Notes: generated by a model from the letters alone, not told the origin. Shown: positions 25,969 through 36,154, counted from the stretch's first letter. The stretch is DNA of 64,000 nt from Acidobacteriaceae bacterium (GCA_019233755.1 JAFAMD010000059.1:1-64000); one strand, 5' to 3'. Translations and numbers: made by a program.

Positions 25969-27836
25969 ATGTTCAAACGAGTTGCTGTGGCTGGCCCTTT
26001 CGTTTTCCTGGCGTGCACGCTCGCGCAAGGAGCAGTCACCAGCATTGAGCTGATTCAGCAATCCGACGTACTCTCAGGCGCTGCGTTCGGGGAAACCGGT
26101 CCTTACGAGTGCATCGAAGCCAAAGTACACTTCGCCGTCGATCCGAAAGCGGGACCGAATCGCAGCATTGCCGACATCGATCTCGCGCCCACGAACGCGC
26201 CGGGATTGGTCGAGTTCTCTGCAGATCTCTATATGTTGCGCCCCCGTTTCGGAGTGAAGGGCAACGGAACCGCACTCGTAGAGATCTCAAACCGCGGCGG
26301 CAAAGCGCTGCCCTACGAGTTCAATTTCGCGCAAACCCCTTTGGATCGGAATATCCCACAGACACTCGGCGATGGGTTTCTTTTAAGCCAGGGTTTCACC
26401 CTCGTCTGGATCGGGTGGGAGTTCGACGTGCCGCCCAAGCCCGGCCTTCTGCGATCCTACCTGCCCATCGCGACGGACCACGGCAAAACGATCACGGGAA
26501 CAGTGCGCTCCGAGTGGACCGGAGAGCATCGCCAGAATGTGATCCCGTTGGGCGACAGGGGGCAAGCCGGATACCCGGTTCTCGATCTCGAGTCGCCACA
26601 TAACAAGCTCTTCGTGCGCGATAGCGTTCTGGGAGCGCGCACTCTGATCCCGCACAGCAACTGGTCGTTCGACGACGCCACCCATGTCGAACTCAAGGGT
26701 GGATTCGCCCCAGGCCGCATTTATGAGGTGGTCTATGCGGCGAAAGACCCGGTGGTCGCGGGCCTCGGCATCGCCGGCGTTCGGGATTTTGTCTCTTATC
26801 TGAAATACGGCGGTGCGCCAACTCCGATTCAAGACGAACACACATCAATTAAGCGAGCTATCGGATTTGGCGTATCACAGGGCGGGCGGTTTCTTCGTGA
26901 ATACCTTTACGACGGCTTCAATGAGGACGAACAGCACCGGCAGGTGTTCGACGGTGTGTGGGCGCACGTGGCGGGCGCCGGACGCGGCAGCTTCAACCAG
27001 CGTTTTGCGCAGCCGTCGCGCGACGGGCATGCGTTCCTGAACGTCGTTCCCAAACTGTTCTTGACCAACGGGTCGTACGAATACTGGAGCCGCTGCGCCT
27101 CTCTGATTCACACCACGCCGGATGGGAAGGCGGATTCCTCGCCGTCGCCGGGACGCGCATCTACTTCTTTGCGGGATCACAGCATACCGTGGGCTCGCTG
27201 CCGCCCCGTCCGGCGCCTGCTCAGAACCTCACCAACACAAACGACTACCGTTACAGTTTTCGGGCGCTTCTGTTGACCATCGAGCGCTGGCTCCGGGAGG
27301 GAACGGAACCTCCCGGCTCGCGCTTTCCTCGCATCACAAGAGATGAACTGACGCCTCTTAGCGCGTTGGAGTTTCCCCACATTCCCGGCATTAGCATCTG
27401 CAATCACAAGCGCGAAGCATACCGGCTGGATTTTGCCATGGAGCCGCCGCAAGCAGGCCCGGCATTTCCGACGCTCGTACCGCGAGTCGGTTCGGACGGC
27501 AATGAATTAGGCGGCATCCGCATGCCCGAAGTCGCGGTGGCGCTGGCGACCTATACAGGTTGGAATCTGCGCAACGCGGACATCGGCGCACCGTCTGAAC
27601 CTTTGGCGTTCACCGGATCGTGGCTCCCTTTCTCCAGGACGAAGCAGATACCAGTCGCCGCGGACGATCCGCGGCCGTCGATTGCGGAACGATATGCGAA
27701 TGAGCAGGATTATCTCGCGAGAATCGATGCGGCTGCCCGGGAACTGGCAACCGAAGGATTTTTGCTTGAAAAGGACCTTGACCTGCTGCACGAGCGCGCC
27801 GCTCAAGAGTGGGAGTATCGCCAGCAATTAAAATAG
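25969..27836 (+). pseudogene. Secreted alpha/beta-hydrolase domain protein, interrupted by one frameshift near 27135
   Basis: Signal peptide MFKRVAVAGPFVFLACTLAQG. The first frame (25969 to about 27135) carries the N-terminal beta-rich domain and the hydrolase core with nucleophile elbow GFGVSQGGRFLREY (G-x-S-x-G). It then runs into nonsense to a stop at 27276. The second frame takes over exactly there with GFLAVAGTRIYFFAGSQHTVGSLPPRPAP, containing the catalytic His region (GSQH), and continues to a proper C-terminus at 27836. One missing T in the TTT of 'GAT TTC' would restore one 622-codon protein. Family: esterase-like proteins annotated 'alpha/beta hydrolase domain' (Abhydrolase_10). Either a recent mutation or a sequencing error. 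Confidence 0.85.
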
Positions 27837-28092
27837 CTATCCAGCACCCGGACATGTTCACGCGCTTGTGTTTGCAGGCGCTTCGAAACACATCTCGACT
27901 ATCGCAGATCTCTTTAACTTTAGAGACTCTCATCCGCTACACTGAAGAGTTTAGATTCAGTTTCAGGTCTTCTTTTCGCTCAGCAGGGGATTTACTTTGC
28001 GCTGAAACCAGCGTGGTGTGCGCCACGTCAGGGGAGTGTTCCTCCGGGGTAAAAGGGACCAGTGTAGCGGCATGGAAAGGATTCGCTTTTAG

Positions 28093-31000
28093 ATGATTCA
28101 TCACAGGCCTAAACGCCTGCGTGTGCCTGCCCCGGCAGCCTGTCTACTCGGCTTCGGTCTTCTGAGCTCACAAGCCGCCCTTCCGGCGCTGGGAGCGATA
28201 AACGAAGCCGCCGTGCAGCCTGCCTCGGCCCAATCAACACAGACAACCAATGCGGGACAGAGTGCGCCACAGCAACAGCCGCAAGCGCCGAAACAGTCCC
28301 AGCCATCCAGGCCTTCCCAGCAACAAACGCAGCCCCAGCAGCCGCCTGCGCAGCAACCGCCAAACCCCTTTGAGAACGTTCCTGAGGCGCCGCAGAAAAA
28401 CGCTCCCAGTAAGCCTTCCGGCGTGCAGGAAGCAACCCCCGCAACCGTCGGCGCAAACATTATCGAAGCGGTCGAATTTCGCGGCCAGCACAAGGTTCCG
28501 CAGGACACGCTGCGAGCCCTCATTTACACGAAGAAGGGCGACGTATACGACGAAGAATCCATTCATCGCGACTTCATGGCGCTGTGGAACACTGGCCGTT
28601 TCGATGACCTGCGAGTAGAAACGGAACACGGACAGAGTGGCGGCATTATCCTGCGCTTTGTAGTTACGGAACGCCGCACCGTTCACACCATCGACTACAC
28701 CGGAAACAAGTCCATCAGCAAGTCTGAGATTCTGGACCGGTTCAAAGACCGGCACGTGAATCTGTCGCCTGAGTCGACCTTCGACCCCGGCAAGGTGCAG
28801 GCCGCAAAGAACGTGCTTCAGCAATATGAGGCGGAACGCGGCCATCAATATGCAACAGTGACGCCGCAGATCCGGCAGGTCCCCCCGGGGGGAGTGGATA
28901 TCACCTTTGCAATTGACGAAGGTCCGAAGGTAAAGGTGGGGCACATCATTATCGACGGCAACCACGCGATGAGCTCCAAAGAAGTGATTCGCGCGATGAA
29001 GAATCTGAAGCCGATCGGGATTCCTCACTCGCTCCTCTTTGAGAATCTCTTTGCGCGAACCTACGATTCCACCAAGCTGGACGAGGATTCCGAGCGCATC
29101 CGCATGATGTACATGGCGCACGGCTATTTCACCGCGCGCGTCATCAACCATTCGGAAAAGATCTACGACGTTTACGGGCGCGGCATCAAGGTCCCGCTGT
29201 TCAATCCGAAGAAGCCCGGCAAGCGTGTGGATATCACAATGGTGGTGCAGGAAGGCGACAAGTACTACTTGCGCAATTTCAACTTTGTAGGCATGAAGCT
29301 CTTCCGCACGCCGGATCTCATCGGACGCCAGGTCTTCCACATGGCCCCCGGCGACGTCTTCTCTACCGAGAAAATGCAGAAGGGTCTCGACGAGTTGCGT
29401 AAACTCTACGGCAACTTCGGCTACATCGATTTCGTGCCTTCGCCCGATCCCGAGATTGTTCCGGGTAAGGACCAGATCGACCTTACGATCGACGTGGACG
29501 AAGGGCATCAGTTCTTTGTGCGCCGCATCGATTTCCAGGGCAACACGACCACGCGCGACAGGATTATCCGTCGCGAGTTGTTGGTGAACGAAGGCGACCT
29601 CTACAGCCAGCAGCTCTGGGAAACTAGTATTCTGCGGCTGAACCAGTTGGGTTATTTCGAACCCTTGAAGGCGGAAGATGCGACCCAGATCACGCGCGAC
29701 ACCAAGACCAACACGGTCGATCTCCTGCTCAAGCTCAAAGAGCGCGGCAAGAACTCCATTCAGTTGAACGGAGGCGTCTCCGCCATCTCCGGCAGCTTCA
29801 TCGGCTTCTCATATTCAACCAACAACTTCCTGGGGCTTGGCGAGACTCTCAGCCTCAGCGCGCAGATCGGCACGCTGTTGGACAACATCACTTTGGGCTT
29901 CACCGAGCCGTATCTCTTCGAGAAGCCGATTCAGACCGGCTTCACTGTGTTCTATCAGAGGTACAGCTACAACCAGGGACAGCAGGCCTCGATTCTGGCG
30001 GGCCAGAACCTCATCGGGTACTACAATTCGCTTCCCGCGAACAGCCTCTTGAACTATGTGTCGAACGGCAAAGGATTCACCACGTTTATGAGCTACGCTC
30101 TGCACCGCAGTTTTGCGCGCGTCGGCGTCAGCTATTCGTACAGCGTCCAGAGCCTTACACCCCTAACGCCCGCCGCCACATCTTACTTTACCTATCTGGA
30201 CTTTCAGGGTGTCGCTGGCCCGAACTCGTTGACCGGTATCCAAACCAGTACTATTACCCCGACTTTTGCATACAATACCGTCAACCACCCGATCACTCCC
30301 ACGAAGGGTCTCCGCGTCAATCTGGGCTTCGGCTTTTCCGGCAGCATCGGCGGGAACGTGAATACGCTGCAGCCGTCGGCGGACGTGGCGTATTTCCGGC
30401 GCGGCATTTTCAAGAACAATGTCATGGGCTTTCACTTCAACGGCCGCATGATTGCCGGTTACGGCGGCAAAGTGGCTCCGCCGTACAGCCGCTATTACAT
30501 GGGTGGTGAAAACGACATACGCGGATGGGACATCATGACCATCAGTCCCATCGCGTTCATCCCGACAACCTCGACCATCAACGTGCTGAACAGTGACGGC
30601 TCACAGCGCATTCAGCGGGTGGTGAATTCCAATGGCAGCATCGGCGAAGCGCCGGTAACGCAAACCATCCCAACCTACCAATTGATCCTGCCCGGCGGCG
30701 ACACGGCGCTCGTGTTCAACTACGAGTACCGGATTCCGATCATCGGACCGATCACCCTGGCGCCGTTCGTCGACTTCGGGATCGACCGCATAAGTTTCCC
30801 GAACCAGCTTCGTTTGAACACGGACCAGGTAAACACCTTGAACAGCGTCTTCCCGCAGGCGGACTTCAATCCGAAGGTCGTCATTGCGCCGGGAACCCAG
30901 GCCCCTCGTATGTCGATAGGATTGGAACTGCAAGTACTAATGCCAGTAGTGAACGCCCCATTCCGGGTCTATTGGGCGTATAATCCTCTTGTTGTCAATA

Positions 31001-31146
31001 CAAACTTGCAGCCTCCGATCGTAGCCGACCGGTCGTATTTTCCGAACAACGCCACGTATCAAAGCGCGTTGCAGGCGTTCGGTCAACCAATTCCGTTCGA
31101 CGAGCGGCGTTCTCTATTCCGCTTCTCGGTAGGACGGACGTTTTAA
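28093..31146 (+). CDS. bamA: Outer membrane protein assembly factor BamA
   Basis: 1017 residues, longer than typical (about 800). Signal-like N-terminus, then a 60-residue Gln/Pro-rich spacer (residues about 45-110) not present in enterobacterial BamA. Five POTRA repeats follow (starts near IIEAVEFRGQHKV 123, VHTIDYTGNKSI, VKVGHIIIDGNHAM, LRNFNFVGMKLF, FVRRIDFQGNTTTRD), then the 16-strand barrel from about 555. The substrate-loop motif (V/I)RG(F/W) is at 809-812 with invariant Arg810. The last residue is Phe (GRTF), the usual C-terminal signal. Function: inserts beta-barrel proteins into the outer membrane. skp follows, as in many genomes. Confidence 0.95.
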   Translation: MIHHRPKRLRVPAPAACLLGFGLLSSQAALPALGAINEAAVQPASAQSTQTTNAGQSAPQQQPQAPKQSQPSRPSQQQTQPQQPPAQQPPNPFENVPEAPQKNAPSKPSGVQEATPATVGANIIEAVEFRGQHKVPQDTLRALIYTKKGDVYDEESIHRDFMALWNTGRFDDLRVETEHGQSGGIILRFVVTERRTVHTIDYTGNKSISKSEILDRFKDRHVNLSPESTFDPGKVQAAKNVLQQYEAERGHQYATVTPQIRQVPPGGVDITFAIDEGPKVKVGHIIIDGNHAMSSKEVIRAMKNLKPIGIPHSLLFENLFARTYDSTKLDEDSERIRMMYMAHGYFTARVINHSEKIYDVYGRGIKVPLFNPKKPGKRVDITMVVQEGDKYYLRNFNFVGMKLFRTPDLIGRQVFHMAPGDVFSTEKMQKGLDELRKLYGNFGYIDFVPSPDPEIVPGKDQIDLTIDVDEGHQFFVRRIDFQGNTTTRDRIIRRELLVNEGDLYSQQLWETSILRLNQLGYFEPLKAEDATQITRDTKTNTVDLLLKLKERGKNSIQLNGGVSAISGSFIGFSYSTNNFLGLGETLSLSAQIGTLLDNITLGFTEPYLFEKPIQTGFTVFYQRYSYNQGQQASILAGQNLIGYYNSLPANSLLNYVSNGKGFTTFMSYALHRSFARVGVSYSYSVQSLTPLTPAATSYFTYLDFQGVAGPNSLTGIQTSTITPTFAYNTVNHPITPTKGLRVNLGFGFSGSIGGNVNTLQPSADVAYFRRGIFKNNVMGFHFNGRMIAGYGGKVAPPYSRYYMGGENDIRGWDIMTISPIAFIPTTSTINVLNSDGSQRIQRVVNSNGSIGEAPVTQTIPTYQLILPGGDTALVFNYEYRIPIIGPITLAPFVDFGIDRISFPNQLRLNTDQVNTLNSVFPQADFNPKVVIAPGTQAPRMSIGLELQVLMPVVNAPFRVYWAYNPLVVNTNLQPPIVADRSYFPNNATYQSALQAFGQPIPFDERRSLFRFSVGRTF

Positions 31147-31224
31147 AACTGGTCGCCACAGAGGCATTACAGCCGCGTGTGTGTGACGATAATAAAGAAT
31201 TTCACGGAAGGAATTAGGAAGTAC

Positions 31225-31860
31225 ATGGTTAAGAGAAGTAAATGGATCGTGGCTGTGGCGGCCTTGGCAGGGTTGGCGCTTGGCGCGAATGCCCAGCAGC
31301 CCCCCGCCAAAGTAGGCGTCATCAGTGTCCAGGGCGCGATCGTCGGCACTAAGGACGGCCAGAAGGCCTCACAGGAGCTCGATGCAAAGTTCCAGCCGAA
31401 GAAGAAGGACTTTGACGCCCGTCAGGCTGAGATCGCGCAGTTGCAGGATCAATACAACAAGAGCGGCAGCGTGATGAGCGAGGACAAGCGGCAGCAGCTT
31501 GCCCGCGACATCGATGAGAAAAAGAAGCGGCTCGAGCGCGACACGCAGGATGCACAGGAAGAATTGCAAGGTGATCAGCAGCGGCTGCTGCAGAGCCTCG
31601 GTCAGCGCATGATGGCGGTCATCGAAAAATACGCCAAAGATAATGCTTACACGATGATCCTGGATGTCAGCAATCCGCAGACTCCGGTCCTGTACGCCTC
31701 AAGCGGCATCGATATCACGCAGGACATCATCTCGCTTTATGACAAGAGCTCGGCCAACGGCGGACCTGCCACCGCTCCTGCAACTCCGGGCGCAACGCCT
31801 AAATCCGGTACGGGCGCGTCGGCGTCGGCCGCCAAGACTCCCGGCACACCGCGGCCATAA
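31225..31860 (+). CDS. skp: OmpH/Skp-family periplasmic chaperone
   Basis: 211 residues from the ATG at 31225 with AGGAAG upstream. Signal peptide ends NAQ (24). KVGVISVQGAIVGTKDGQKASQELDAKF opens the body domain; 65-130 is a long charged coiled-coil arm pair; LGQRMMAVIEKYAKDNAYTMILDVS returns to the body. The Pro/Ala/Thr-rich tail (about 45 residues) is extra. Skp trimers hold unfolded outer-membrane proteins on the way to BamA; position 79 bp after bamA supports this. A clear terminator follows. Confidence 0.92.
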   Translation: MVKRSKWIVAVAALAGLALGANAQQPPAKVGVISVQGAIVGTKDGQKASQELDAKFQPKKKDFDARQAEIAQLQDQYNKSGSVMSEDKRQQLARDIDEKKKRLERDTQDAQEELQGDQQRLLQSLGQRMMAVIEKYAKDNAYTMILDVSNPQTPVLYASSGIDITQDIISLYDKSSANGGPATAPATPGATPKSGTGASASAAKTPGTPRP

Positions 31861-31881
31861 AGCCAGCCTCTGCGATTTACG

Positions 31882-31920
31882 AAAACCGGCGTGTCCCCTC
31901 AGGGGGGCCGCCGGTTTTTT
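31882..31920 (+). terminator. Intrinsic terminator after skp
   Basis: Arms ACCGGCG (31885-31891) and CGCCGGT (31909-31915), with an inner CCCCTCAGGGG hairpin, followed directly by TTTTT. Preceded by four A residues that extend pairing. Strong, typical structure 22 bp after the skp stop; it should separate bamA-skp from the tolC-ABC genes. Confidence 0.85.
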
Positions 31921-31964
31921 GTTTGATGAAAAAACTCTGGCGTCCTTCAAGCTAAATTGGGGTT

Positions 31965-33275
31965 GTGTTGAAGCGTTACCTTTGTCTCCTGTTCTGTCTG
32001 CTTTTCCCTGCCGGGGCCTGGGCCGAAGTCCATCCCCTGACGCTGCAACAAACGCTTGAATTCGCCTCGCGCCAGAATCCGGATGTCACCCTTGCCCGGC
32101 TTGATCAGCAGCATGCCGAAGAAGGCATACGAGTGGCTAAGAATCCGTTTACTCCGAAAATCTACGGCGGAAGCGGCTTGGCCTACACCTACGGCTATCC
32201 GAACAGCATCGACGGCAATGCGCCCAGCATATTCACCGTCAAAACGGACATGGCCCTCTACAATCGCCCCTACAGCTATGAGGTTGCCGCCGCCAGAGAA
32301 ATTGCGCGCGGTTCGCAGTTTGGGGTGCAGGCCAAATCCGACGAGGTCGCGTATCAGGCTGCCGATCTGTTCCTGACCGCTAGCCAGATGGAACACCTGG
32401 GAGAAAGCCTCTCAGGGCAACTGCCAAGCCTTCAGAAAGTGGTGGAGGCCATGACGGCGGCAGTGAATGAGGGCAGCGAGCTGCCGCTGGAATTGAAACG
32501 CGCCCGCGTGAATCTAGCGATGTCACAGCAGCAACTGGAGGCGGCGAAACTCGACCAGGACTATTACGAAATGATGCTTGCCGTCGTCGTCGGCTACCCG
32601 GCCACCGACAGGGTCAAGCCGATCGATTCCGATCTGTCTGCAGCCGTACTGCCCGCGAGTGAAAACGAAGCCGCGGATACTGCGATGCGCAATAGCTACG
32701 ACCTGAAGCAGATGCAATCGAACATCTTCGCCAAGGAGATGGATATCCGCTCGTATAAATCGGAACGGCTGCCCAAATTTGACCTAGTAGCGCAATATTC
32801 GCTGTTCGCAAAGTACAACTACGAGCAGTACTTCCAAAAGTTTCAACATAATAATTTTCAGCTCGGAGCCTCGATAACCATCCCCATACTCGTTGGATCT
32901 GCGGCGAAAGCCCTGGCGGAACAGGCTTCTACCGACATTGCAAAGCTGCGCATTCAGATGGATAAGCTTCGCAACCAGATTTTGACGGATACGCGCCGCA
33001 GCTATGAGCAGTATGAGAAAGCCAACTCGATTCGCGATCTGGCGCGAATGCAGCTCGACCTCGCGCGCGAAGACCTGACCGTAAAACTGTCTCAAAATGC
33101 CGAAGGACGCACGCCGCTCCGCGAACTGGAGCAGGCGCGGCTCGATGAGAGCAACCGTTGGCTCGCGTTGTATGATGCAGAAACACAGGTTACACGCGCC
33201 AAACTCGCCATCTTGCGCCAGATGGGCACCTTGATGGCAGCGGTGCGCGCAGGAGAAGGAGCGCCCAAGCCCTGA
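31965..33275 (+). CDS. TolC-family outer membrane factor
   Basis: 436 residues from a GTG at 31965 (a TTG follows directly). Signal peptide MLKRYLCLLFCLLFPAGAWA. The first half has LTLQQTLEFASRQNPDVTLARLDQQHAEEGI, the standard TolC-like opening; the repeat half restarts near DTAMRNSYDLKQMQSNIFAKEM. Long amphipathic helices alternate with short barrel strands (KFDLVAQYSLFAKYN, GASITIPILVG). It forms the outer-membrane channel-tunnel of an exporter. Its stop overlaps the ATG of the ABC ATPase by one base (TGATG), so the channel and ABC transporter are probably made together. No periplasmic adaptor gene is present in the cluster. Confidence 0.88.
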   Translation: MLKRYLCLLFCLLFPAGAWAEVHPLTLQQTLEFASRQNPDVTLARLDQQHAEEGIRVAKNPFTPKIYGGSGLAYTYGYPNSIDGNAPSIFTVKTDMALYNRPYSYEVAAAREIARGSQFGVQAKSDEVAYQAADLFLTASQMEHLGESLSGQLPSLQKVVEAMTAAVNEGSELPLELKRARVNLAMSQQQLEAAKLDQDYYEMMLAVVVGYPATDRVKPIDSDLSAAVLPASENEAADTAMRNSYDLKQMQSNIFAKEMDIRSYKSERLPKFDLVAQYSLFAKYNYEQYFQKFQHNNFQLGASITIPILVGSAAKALAEQASTDIAKLRIQMDKLRNQILTDTRRSYEQYEKANSIRDLARMQLDLAREDLTVKLSQNAEGRTPLRELEQARLDESNRWLALYDAETQVTRAKLAILRQMGTLMAAVRAGEGAPKP

Positions 33276-34081
33276 TGTCTACCGCCCCCGAAGCGCTGGC
33301 GACGGTAACGCTTTCCACTCAGGTCCCCGCGGTCGACATCCGCGGCCTGCACAAGGTGTACGGTGGCCTCCACGCGGTGGACGGGCTTTCCGTAACCGTC
33401 CCGCAGGGTTGTTTCTTCGGGTTTCTCGGCCCGAACGGAGCCGGCAAGACGACCACAATCAAAGTACTGATGGGACTCGCTCAGCCGGACGCGGGCAGCG
33501 TCCAGATTCTCGGCATGCAGATGCCGCGGGAATCGCTGGCCATTCGCAGGGAACTGGGGCTGGTGCCCGACGATTCCCTTCTCTTTGATTACCTGACAGG
33601 CGCGGAGTATCTGGAGTTCGTCGCGCGTCTTTATGGGCTGTCACGCTCTCTGGCCCGCGAGCGCGCTCGGGAACTGCTCGACCTGTTCCAATTGAGCGAA
33701 AGTCCGCGCAAGCTGATCGGCGAGTACTCCAAGGGCATGCGCAAGCGGGTCGCTATGGCCGCCGCGCTGATTCATCGGCCCCGCCTGTTCCTGATGGATG
33801 AGCCATTTGAAGGTGTAGACGCCGTCGGGGCCCGCTTGATGAAAGACATTCTGCTCGAACAGGTCCATCGCGGCGCCACTATATTCCTCACATCGCACGT
33901 TCTCGAAGTAGTGGAGCGGCTATGCAACCACGTGGCGATCATCAGCAGGGGCAAGGTAATCGCGCAGGGAACGATCACCGAGCTTAGACAGCAGGCGGCC
34001 CAGGATGACACCACCCTGGAAGACATCTTCGTAAGACTTGTGGGCGCCGAGCGGTACAGCGAAAAGCTCGATTGGTTGTAG
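33275..34081 (+). CDS. ABC transporter ATP-binding protein
   Basis: 268 residues. Walker A GPNGAGKTT at 52-60, Q-loop-like segment, signature YSKGMRKRV near 150 (usual LSGGQ is replaced by YSKGM, as in ABC-2 type exporters), Walker B LFLMDEPFEG, switch His in LTSHVLE. It belongs to the class of ATPases that drive ABC-2 exporters of drugs, polysaccharides or peptides. One-base overlap with the TolC gene; four bases before the permease gene. Acts on the cytoplasmic face of the permease at 34086. Confidence 0.92.
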   Translation: MSTAPEALATVTLSTQVPAVDIRGLHKVYGGLHAVDGLSVTVPQGCFFGFLGPNGAGKTTTIKVLMGLAQPDAGSVQILGMQMPRESLAIRRELGLVPDDSLLFDYLTGAEYLEFVARLYGLSRSLARERARELLDLFQLSESPRKLIGEYSKGMRKRVAMAAALIHRPRLFLMDEPFEGVDAVGARLMKDILLEQVHRGATIFLTSHVLEVVERLCNHVAIISRGKVIAQGTITELRQQAAQDDTTLEDIFVRLVGAERYSEKLDWL

Positions 34082-34085
34082 AGTC

Positions 34086-35693
34086 ATGTGGCAGCAGATC
34101 CGGGCTATTAGCTGGGCTCAGTTCCGCTCCATGCGGAATCACCTGCCCCGGACGAGTGTTGGAACAGTGCTGGTATGGCTGTTCTCCGCGCTTTGGTACG
34201 GGTTGTTTACAGCAGCCGGTGTCTTCCTCGCCATCGAGATTTCGCGTGCTCCCATAGCCGATCTCGCGCGCTGGCTTCCGGTTGGTTTCCTCGCGTTGTT
34301 TCTTTACTGGCAGGTCGTTCCACTCTTTACTCTGAGCAGCGGGTGGTCCCTCCAATTGAAGAAGCTGCAGGCCTACCCGGTCAGCAACCGGGCGCTATTT
34401 GGTATTGAGGTCCTGCTGCGGATCACCAGCAGCCCGGAGATGATTCTGCTCGTCATCGGAACGGTTGCCGGACTCCTGCGTCACCTGGTAATCCCTTTTT
34501 GGGCAGCATGGGCACCGCTCGCATTCATTCCTCTGAACCTTTTCCTGCAACTTGGCATTCGTGATTTCATTCTGCATTCGTTCGAACGCAACCGGTTCCG
34601 CGAGGTTTTCGCGATACTGCTCATCAGCATCGCGGTCATTCCACAAGTACTTGTGCGAAGCGGTCTCGGTCCCGATGCCAAACGCTATTTGTTCCACGTG
34701 TCAGACCAGTCCGCCGCGCCATGGCATGCGATCGCGTTCGCTAGCCTGGGCCACGCGTCGGCACTCGAGGCACTGCTGTTTTGCGGCTGGACAACACTTG
34801 CCTATGTCTTTGCTCGCGCGATGTTCCGCAAGAGTCTGTGCGAGGTTGACGACTTCCGGCCGAGCGGCTCAAGCGCCCGGGAAAACGCGGCCGGTCCCTC
34901 GCGCGACTTTCTCGCTTGGCCTTCCGCCATATTCCGGGATCCGCTCGCAGCGCTATTGCAGAAAGAGTTCCACTGCCTTTTGCGCATGCCTCGGTTCCGG
35001 GTCCTGTTCGGAATGGCATGCATTTTCAGCGTGGTGGTGTTCCTGCCCGTCACTCTGAAACAGGATGATGCCGGCGCGCACTGGTTGAATCAGAATTTCC
35101 TGCCGGTCGTCAATCTTTATGGCCTGCTGCTGCTGAGCGACGCCTTGCTGCTGAACGCTTTCGGCCTCGACGGCGGTGCGGCACAGATTTACTTCGTCAC
35201 TCCTGTCTCGCTCGAGACCGTAATCAAAGCGAAGAATCTCGTGGCCGTTGCTTTCGTGGTCGTTCAATCGGTCACCGTGCTCCTCGTCGTCACTCTGATT
35301 CGCGCCACAGTAACTCCGGGCAGTATTGCCGCGGGCTTGGCGGCATCAGCGGTCGTGACCGTGTTTCTGCTCGCAGTGGGAAACTTCACATCGGTCATCG
35401 GCCCGCGGCCGGTTGATCCCAAGCAAACGTTCAAGAAGCAGGCCGGAGCGCGGATGCAACTCTGGCTTTTGGGATGCAGCATTGGAATGTTTCTGCTCGT
35501 CGGCTTCGCGTTCCTTGCCCGCTACGCGTTCAATAGCGATTGGGCCCTTCTCGCAGTTTTGATTTTCGAATTTCTGATTGGCCTGATTATGTATAAATTC
35601 GCTACGGAATCGGCGGTCGCAAAAGGCATGCGTGAACGCGAGCGAATTGTGGAAGCACTCTCAAAGAGCGCGTCTCCGGTCAGCGCCGGATGA
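34086..35693 (+). CDS. ABC transporter permease (large multi-spanning, ABC-2-like)
   Basis: 535 residues from the ATG at 34086; the longer frame from 34038 overlaps the ATPase gene and is rejected. About twelve hydrophobic helices in two halves of roughly six, separated by a soluble loop (DDFRPSGSSARENAAGPSRDFLAW) near 265-295. The KEFHCLLRMPRFRVLFGM segment is a typical coupling-helix region of ABC-2 permeases. Substrate unknown. With the ATPase and the TolC protein it could form a cytoplasm-to-outside exporter, although tripartite systems normally need an adaptor. Confidence 0.78.
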   Translation: MWQQIRAISWAQFRSMRNHLPRTSVGTVLVWLFSALWYGLFTAAGVFLAIEISRAPIADLARWLPVGFLALFLYWQVVPLFTLSSGWSLQLKKLQAYPVSNRALFGIEVLLRITSSPEMILLVIGTVAGLLRHLVIPFWAAWAPLAFIPLNLFLQLGIRDFILHSFERNRFREVFAILLISIAVIPQVLVRSGLGPDAKRYLFHVSDQSAAPWHAIAFASLGHASALEALLFCGWTTLAYVFARAMFRKSLCEVDDFRPSGSSARENAAGPSRDFLAWPSAIFRDPLAALLQKEFHCLLRMPRFRVLFGMACIFSVVVFLPVTLKQDDAGAHWLNQNFLPVVNLYGLLLLSDALLLNAFGLDGGAAQIYFVTPVSLETVIKAKNLVAVAFVVVQSVTVLLVVTLIRATVTPGSIAAGLAASAVVTVFLLAVGNFTSVIGPRPVDPKQTFKKQAGARMQLWLLGCSIGMFLLVGFAFLARYAFNSDWALLAVLIFEFLIGLIMYKFATESAVAKGMRERERIVEALSKSASPVSAG

Positions 35694-35709
35694 TCTCGCC
35701 CCCTATCGT

Positions 35710-36153
35710 TTAAGCGGCACGCAGCCTTTGCACTTCCCGCTCGATAGCGCCACGAACCTCTTCACGCGCCGTGGCGTCGCGATAATTCTGCCGCGGCCAG
35801 AAGAAGCCCTTCAACCCGTCGCCTTTTCTTCTTGGAACAACATGAATGTGCAGATGCGGAATCGCTTGACTGATACGGTTGTTGATCGCGATAAAAGTTC
35901 CTTCGGCCTGTACAGCCGCTTCCACGGCCTTCGCCAGCAACTGCGTCGCCAGCATGGCGGGTCCCGTAAGCTGCAAAGGCAATTCGAGCAGCGTGCCATA
36001 GTGCTCGCGGGGACAGAGCAAAACATGTCCTGGAAACAGCGGACGGCTGTCCAGGAAAGCTATGAAATCTCTGTCTTCATACACCACATCAGCGGTAAGT
36101 TGCGAGGCGGCGATCTTACAGAATGTGCACAATTGGTCGGTTGAATCCGGCAT
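35710..36153 (-). CDS. HIT-family nucleotide hydrolase
   Basis: 147 residues from the ATG at 36153 (longer frame from 36330 rejected). The histidine triad HLHIHVVP at about 106-113 is complete; the N-terminal CTFCKIAA zinc-binding-like pair and the VVYEDRDFIAFLDSRPLFPGHVLLCPREHYGTLLEL strand-helix pattern are standard. Members hydrolyse nucleoside phosphoramidates or dinucleoside polyphosphates. It starts one base after the stop of the KirBac gene, so is co-transcribed, and converges on the ABC permease gene with 16 bp between stops. Confidence 0.92.
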   Translation of the reverse strand: MPDSTDQLCTFCKIAASQLTADVVYEDRDFIAFLDSRPLFPGHVLLCPREHYGTLLELPLQLTGPAMLATQLLAKAVEAAVQAEGTFIAINNRISQAIPHLHIHVVPRRKGDGLKGFFWPRQNYRDATAREEVRGAIEREVQRLRAA

Positions 36154-36154
36154 C

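Noticed and set aside
28234..29508. 424-codon frame antisense to bamA
   Set aside because: It mirrors the codon structure of bamA on the other strand, has no ribosome site and shows no domain; bamA is beyond doubt.
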